This document shows, piece after piece, positions 60,365 through 64,000 of a stretch of DNA of 64,000 bases. Made by a program: the position numbers and the translations under genes. The DNA is from CAVQKZ01 sp963837325 (lineage in GTDB: Bacteria; Actinomycetota; Actinomycetes; Mycobacteriales; Jatrophihabitantaceae): contig CAWIMV010000002.1 of NCBI GenBank assembly GCA_963837325.1, positions 992,001 through 1,056,000 of the forward strand, written 5' to 3'. The notes under the pieces were generated by a model that had not been told where the DNA came from, did not search any database, and saw only the letters and a list, made by a program, of their open reading frames with translations. Numbering within the stretch: position 1 is the stretch's first letter; each line of letters begins with the position of its first letter.

Positions 60365-60767
60365 ATGAGTACGACGATCGTCACCGAGGCGAACCTGACT
60401 GCTGATCCGGAACTGCGGTTCACCAACGCCACCGGCCAACCCGTCGCCAGCCTCCGCCTCGCTGTCTCTTCTCGGCGCAAGAACGCCGCCGGTGAGTACG
60501 AGGACACCGTCACCGTCTTCTACGACGCCTCCGTCTGGGGCGCGCTCGGCTGAGAACGCGGCCGAGTCGCTGCGCAAGGGCGATCGGGTCCTGGTCCACG
60601 GCTCGACCTATGACGAGGAATGGACCGACCGCGAGGGCCAGACCCGGGTCAAGCACGTCCTGCAAGTGACCGCGATCGGCGCAAGCCTCCGCTACGCCAC
60701 CGCCCGACTCAGCCGTATCAGTACCCGCCGAAGCGACCAGGCCAGCGAGCCGGCCGAAGTCGGCTAA
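60365..60767 (+). CDS. ssb: Single-stranded DNA-binding protein, one frameshift
   Basis: AAGGAAGGA precedes ATG 60365 by about 8 bases. OB-fold marks: 'VTEANLTADPELRFTNATGQ', 'VASLRLAVSSRRKN', 'TVTVFYDASVWGALG'. Then, one frame over, 'ENAAESLRKGDRVLVHGSTY' and 'TRVKHVLQVTAIGASLRYAT'. A single extra T near 60,552 creates a TGA stop in the first frame; without it the product is 133 residues. Lacks the acidic DDDIPF-type tail of chromosomal SSB, as plasmid SSBs often do. Protects single-stranded DNA during conjugation. Confidence 0.82.
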
Positions 60768-60848
60768 CCCAACCCTGGACCGGCGGGGCGGAGGGGCCAG
60801 GCGACGCTGCCGGCCCTCCGCTCTGCCCCTCAAGGAAGGAGCAATCCG

Positions 60849-60923
60849 ATGAAGATCTCTGTCTTCGACGGTCGGACCGCATTTGAGCCGGACGACACCG
60901 CAGCCGTGGAGGAGACGTCATGA
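60849..60923 (+). CDS. 24-residue micro-ORF in transfer operon
   Basis: ATG 60849 with AAGGAAGGAG 7 bases upstream encodes MKISVFDGRTAFEPDDTAAV then EETS. The stop overlaps the next ATG by four bases. The strong Shine-Dalgarno and coupling suggest it is translated; it may serve mainly to couple the next gene. Confidence 0.55.
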   Translation: MKISVFDGRTAFEPDDTAAVEETS

Positions 60924-61513
60924 CCGACGCCCTTCCCTCCGGGCCCGCGCTACCCCAGCGGCAAACGTCCTGGACCCGCCTCGGCGCCGTCATGGGATAC
61001 ACCGACACGGAGCCGAAACGCGCCCGCATCCGGGCCGCGCTCGAGGCGATGGCGTGGGTCCAGCCTGACCAGCTCGCGAACGTGCTGCACTCCGCGCCAC
61101 TGCGATTCGTGGTCGCTGGCCATTTCCACGACGGCGCGCCGGCACTGCGACGCGTCGCGGTCACCGAGCTACCTCGCGGCGGACCGTGGCGGGGCGATCG
61201 CCTAGTCGGCTTGGAATCCGACGCCGGGGACCGGTTCGTGTTGCTCGCCAGCGGACACGAGGCCGTCGACCTGCTGCACGAGGTCGTGCGGACCGACGAA
61301 CGCCCAGCCGTCGCGCCTTCGCACGTCAGCGGCAACGCGCGGCCTCAGGCCGAGGAAGCGGCGCGTCATCTCTACGACGCCGAGGTCGCGCTGCACATCG
61401 CCCACCAGAGCCACGTCGACGCCTGGATCACCGCGGCCGCCGACCGGTTGCACGACGCGCTCGTCGAGCACCTTCGCGCCGTTGACACTGCCCACCCCGG
61501 TCGGATGCGGTGA
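60920..61513 (+). CDS. Hypothetical protein of transfer operon
   Basis: 197 residues, coupled to the micro-ORF (ATGA) and to the following gene (GTGA). No family recognised. The N-terminal third is basic, the middle has strands ('LRFVVAGHFHDGAPALRRVA', 'GDRFVLLASGHEAVDLLHEV') and the end is helical. No membrane segment. Position within the transfer operon is the only hint to function. Confidence 0.68.
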   Translation: MTDALPSGPALPQRQTSWTRLGAVMGYTDTEPKRARIRAALEAMAWVQPDQLANVLHSAPLRFVVAGHFHDGAPALRRVAVTELPRGGPWRGDRLVGLESDAGDRFVLLASGHEAVDLLHEVVRTDERPAVAPSHVSGNARPQAEEAARHLYDAEVALHIAHQSHVDAWITAAADRLHDALVEHLRAVDTAHPGRMR

Positions 61514-62196
61514 GTGCCGACATCGCCGGTCGCGAGCCGGATGATCGTGCACTGCTGGCCGGCCTGGCCCGCGAGATGGAAGCCTTGCGCCGCCGCCTCG
61601 ACGAGCTCGAACGACTAACCGGCCGGGTCGATGAACTGACCGTCCTGGTCTCACAATTCGGCGAGAGCGTCGCTGCCACCAACTCACGGACCGACGTGGC
61701 CTTATCGGTCCCGTCGTGGCTGGACTTCCCGACCGATCGCGCGATCGCAAATGCTGAGGTCGCGCAAGATCTGCTCTCCCGTTTGGCGCGCTGGGTCGGG
61801 GGCGTGTACCTGCGTTATCGCGACGCGATCACGTCGTTCCCGGACTGCTGGCTGTGGCACCCCGAGATTGTGGAAGAGCTGCTGTGGCTGCACCGGACCT
61901 GGCAGGACGCCTATGCGCCGACGGCGAGCGCGAGCGTGCTGGCGGACTGGCACGAGCGGCACCGCCCCGGCGTCGTACGCCGCATCAAGGACTACGGCGG
62001 CGTCTGCTGCCTGGAAGCCCACCTGCCCGGGCAGGACCGGCACATCCGAGCCCCGGACATCCCGGTTGTGGATGCCATCGCGGCGGTTGCCGCGTGGTGG
62101 ACTACCGGCCGGGCCGAACCCGGCCCAGTTCCCACGGCCGAACAACTCATCCGCGCCGACCTCACCGCCCGCTACACCCGGCAGCAGCGACGATGA
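61510..62196 (+). CDS. DUF4913-like transfer-region protein
   Basis: 228 residues from GTG 61510. A coiled-coil start ('LAREMEALRRRLDELERLTG') leads to a Trp-rich domain ('YLRYRDAITSFPDCWLWHPE', 'IVEELLWLHRTWQDAY', 'DWHERHRPGVVRRIKDYGGV') that resembles DUF4913-type proteins found with actinobacterial conjugation genes. Family naming is tentative. It is coupled on both sides by 4-base overlaps. Confidence 0.68.
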   Translation: MSADIAGREPDDRALLAGLAREMEALRRRLDELERLTGRVDELTVLVSQFGESVAATNSRTDVALSVPSWLDFPTDRAIANAEVAQDLLSRLARWVGGVYLRYRDAITSFPDCWLWHPEIVEELLWLHRTWQDAYAPTASASVLADWHERHRPGVVRRIKDYGGVCCLEAHLPGQDRHIRAPDIPVVDAIAAVAAWWTTGRAEPGPVPTAEQLIRADLTARYTRQQRR

Positions 62197-63065
62197 CTGA
62201 GCGTCAGGAGACCGGGCGAGCAGGTTGGCGTGTGGTGTGGGCCGCAGGGCTTGTCGTCGCCGCCGGTGCCGGCGTGGCGACGGCGCACGGCCTTTACGAG
62301 GTCGCGGCCGCGGCCCAGGTGCCCGCCGGGATCGCGTGGCTGTACCCGTTGATCACCGATGGCCTCGCCCTGGTCGGCTACGCCGCCACGAGCCGTGTCG
62401 GTCCGGGCGGGCGGCGGTACGCCGCGACCATCGTCGTGCTCGCCGCCGGCCTGTCCGGGCTGGCCCAGGCCAGCTACCTCACGGGCAGTCTCACCACCGC
62501 AGGCAGCGTGCGCGCGGCGCCGGCGGTGTTGCGGTTCGGGGTCGGGGCGTGGCCGGCGATCGCGGCCGCGCTGACCGCGCATCTGATGCGCTTGATCAGC
62601 ACCGACCGCACCCGGTCGACCGACACAGCCGGGCAGCGTTCAGCGTCCAACCCGCCGTACAACTCACCTGCCGATCGGGGCGTCCAGCCGCGTACAACCG
62701 GCAGTCCTCCGACCCTGCCTGTCCAGCCGCGTACAACGGTCGAGCGTCCAATCCCGCCCGTACAACCCACCCCCGCCGTCGCGTCCGATCCTGCGCCGGA
62801 CGCATCGCCGGTCGCCCCGTCGGACGCCCCGTCGGACGCCCCCACCGACAGCAGTCCGCCCGGCCGCGGTTCGGCCGCGGAGCGCGCGCGGGCTGCCGCC
62901 CGCAGCCACCATGCCCGCCACGGCGAGCTACCCACGGTCACCGACCTCGCCCGCGCCGCCCAGGTTGCGCGCGGCACTGCCGGGACCGTCCTCAAGGCCC
63001 TGCGAGCGGAGCGCCGGGCCCTGCATGTCGTAAACGCCAACCTCCACGACAGGACCGACACATGA
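62193..63065 (+). CDS. SpdB-like DUF2637 membrane protein
   Basis: 290 residues from ATG 62193 (the longer open frame lies over the preceding gene). Four helices in the first 150 residues ('VVWAAGLVVAAGAGVATAHG', 'AGIAWLYPLITDGLALVGYA', 'ATIVVLAAGLSGLAQASYLT', 'AWPAIAAALTAHLMRL') match DUF2637, the SpdB2-type spread proteins that move plasmid DNA between mycelial compartments. A Pro/Ser/Thr linker with repeated 'VQPRTT' and a C-terminal HTH-like segment ('ELPTVTDLARAAQVARGTAG') follow. Coupled by ATGA on both sides. Confidence 0.8.
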   Translation: MTERQETGRAGWRVVWAAGLVVAAGAGVATAHGLYEVAAAAQVPAGIAWLYPLITDGLALVGYAATSRVGPGGRRYAATIVVLAAGLSGLAQASYLTGSLTTAGSVRAAPAVLRFGVGAWPAIAAALTAHLMRLISTDRTRSTDTAGQRSASNPPYNSPADRGVQPRTTGSPPTLPVQPRTTVERPIPPVQPTPAVASDPAPDASPVAPSDAPSDAPTDSSPPGRGSAAERARAAARSHHARHGELPTVTDLARAAQVARGTAGTVLKALRAERRALHVVNANLHDRTDT

Positions 63066-63274
63066 CCCACCAGCCAGCCAGCCACCGACCGAGCCAGCAC
63101 CACCGCAACGCCCGACCGAGCACCGCTCCACGCCACCAAGCCGATCTCTTCAAGATCGCCAACCGCCGTACACACCTATGCATCACGATCAGATGGCCCG
63201 GTGACGCGGGTACGGACCACCACCTGCTGTTGATCTTGAAGTCGACTGCTGGTCGCGGGCTGGCTGGTGCCTGA
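63062..63274 (+). CDS. 70-residue coupled ORF before relaxase
   Basis: ATG 63062 overlaps the SpdB-like stop (ATGA), and its own stop overlaps the relaxase ATG (TGATG). The N-terminal half is His/Ser/Arg-rich; the C-terminal half ('DLFKIANRRTHLCITIRWPG', 'HHLLLILKSTAGRGL') is more strand-like. No family. Exact coupling on both ends supports translation. Confidence 0.5.
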   Translation: MTHQPASHRPSQHHRNARPSTAPRHQADLFKIANRRTHLCITIRWPGDAGTDHHLLLILKSTAGRGLAGA

Positions 63275-64000
63275 TGTTGACGATCTCCTCGGGGCACTCG
63301 GCGGACTACCTGCTCAACGCGGTCGCGACCGGCCGGGAGAACTACTACACCGGCGCGGTCGCCGAGGGCGAGCCGCCGGGGCGCTGGTACGGCGCCGGCG
63401 CCGAAGAGCTCGGCCTCACCGGCCTGGTCGACGCCCAGGACATGAAGGCGGTCTTCGAGCACTATCCTCGATCCGCGCGATCCGAACTTCCGCAACCCCG
63501 ACAAGTGGGAAGAGGTCGCGACCCTGGGGCACACCGGCCGCAAGTACCAGACAGCGGAGGAGATTTATCAGCGTTCATTGGACGCCGAGCCGTACGCCGA
63601 CGCTGAACGCCGCGTACAACTTCGATTGGACGCGTCCAAAAATGAACGCCACAACGTCGCGTTCTTGGACGTCACGTTCAGCGTTCAAAAATCGGTGACC
63701 ATCCTGCACGCCGCGTTCGAAGCCCAGGAGGTGAAAGCGCGTCACGGCCGGCGACGAGGAGGCCGCCGCAGTCGTGGGGCGAGTACCGCCAAGCGGTGGA
63801 GGACGCGATCTGGGCCGGCAACAACGCCGGCCTCGACTACCTCCAAGAGCACGCCGGCTACTCCCGGGTCGGGCACCACGGCGGCGCCGCCGGCCGCTAC
63901 ACCGACGCGCACAAGTGGACCATCGCCTCGTTCTTCCAGCACGACTCGCGCAACCACGACCCGCAGCTGCACATCCACAACACCGTCTCCAACCGGGTGC
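63274..64000 (+). CDS. MobF (TrwC/TraA-type) relaxase, frameshifted and cut by window end
   Basis: Starts 'MLTISSGHSADYLLNAVATG' and 'ENYYTGAV', the MobF N-terminus with the catalytic Tyr pair, then 'GRWYGAGAEELGLTGLVD'. Later frames give 'RDPNFRNPDKWEEVATLGHT', 'VAFLDVTFSVQKSVTILHAA', 'AVEDAIWAGNNAGLDYLQEH' and the metal-binding histidines in 'QHDSRNHDPQLHIHNTVSNR'. At least three indels are needed (about 63,468 and around 63,735-63,775). The helicase part would lie beyond the window. The enzyme nicks oriT and pilots the strand in conjugation. Confidence 0.83.

Overview
The window looks like a chromosomal segment of a high-GC Actinomycetota bacterium. Third codon positions are almost all G or C, GTG starts are common, many genes overlap as ATGA or TGATG, and the protein families are typically actinobacterial: SARP regulator, DUF6510, DUF2510, DUF2637/SpdB, CGNR finger and LAxTG-type wall anchor. 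The genus cannot be read from the sequence; a soil Frankiales/Jatrophihabitans-like lineage is only a guess.

Layout. Bases 1-12,140 are ordinary housekeeping and accessory genes: an AlkB dioxygenase, a molybdo-oxidoreductase/flavin reductase/DUF6510/MFS cassette, a methyltransferase-SnoaL fusion, a carboxylate-amine ligase, a GNAT enzyme, a DHFR-like reductase, an ice-binding-type wall protein, a CGNR regulator divergent from an EamA exporter, a MarR/cupin pair around a symmetric operator, and RidA. Bases 12,530-20,570 form a minus-strand surface cluster: an HD-GYP phosphodiesterase with an extracellular Ig-like array, followed by a decayed small secreted protein and two Ig-repeat secreted proteins. 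Bases 20,700-33,360 hold membrane and sensory genes: a giant SARP-propeller-peptide-binding receptor, a subtilase with a Trp-rich tandem tail, an HTH/Clp-N pair with double operators, a GGDEF-EAL protein and a beta-propeller protein. Bases 33,550-39,550 are a kdp potassium-uptake operon with an extra micro-ORF in front and a short KdpD lacking a kinase. A second GGDEF-EAL protein follows at 40.4-42.4 kb.

From 42.75 kb onward the window is accessory. It starts with a frameshifted tyrosine integrase fused to a GntR-type helix-turn-helix, an internally deleted IS481-family element, and a 48-nt 3' fragment of tRNA-Arg(CCT) that marks an attachment site. The next 12 kb carries repeated scars that resemble the att-proximal arm region, a few cargo genes (zinc-ribbon trypsin-like protease, DUF2510 protein, a three-gene TIGR04255 cassette, a cutinase-like enzyme, AT-richer orphan genes) and long gene-poor stretches. 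From 55.2 kb to the end lies an actinobacterial conjugation module: XRE/flavoprotein pair, excisionase-type HTH, TraG/VirD4-like coupling ATPase, SSB, several small coupled ORFs, SpdB-like membrane protein and a MobF relaxase cut by the window edge.

Two themes run through the window. Three cyclic-di-GMP enzymes lie within about 25 kb of several secreted adhesin-like proteins, which suggests surface and lifestyle control. Second, at least nine genes carry one or a few small indels that break otherwise clean family alignments. Either the mobile region and surface cluster are decaying, or the assembly has uncorrected indels. This should be settled before any of these genes is called a pseudogene.
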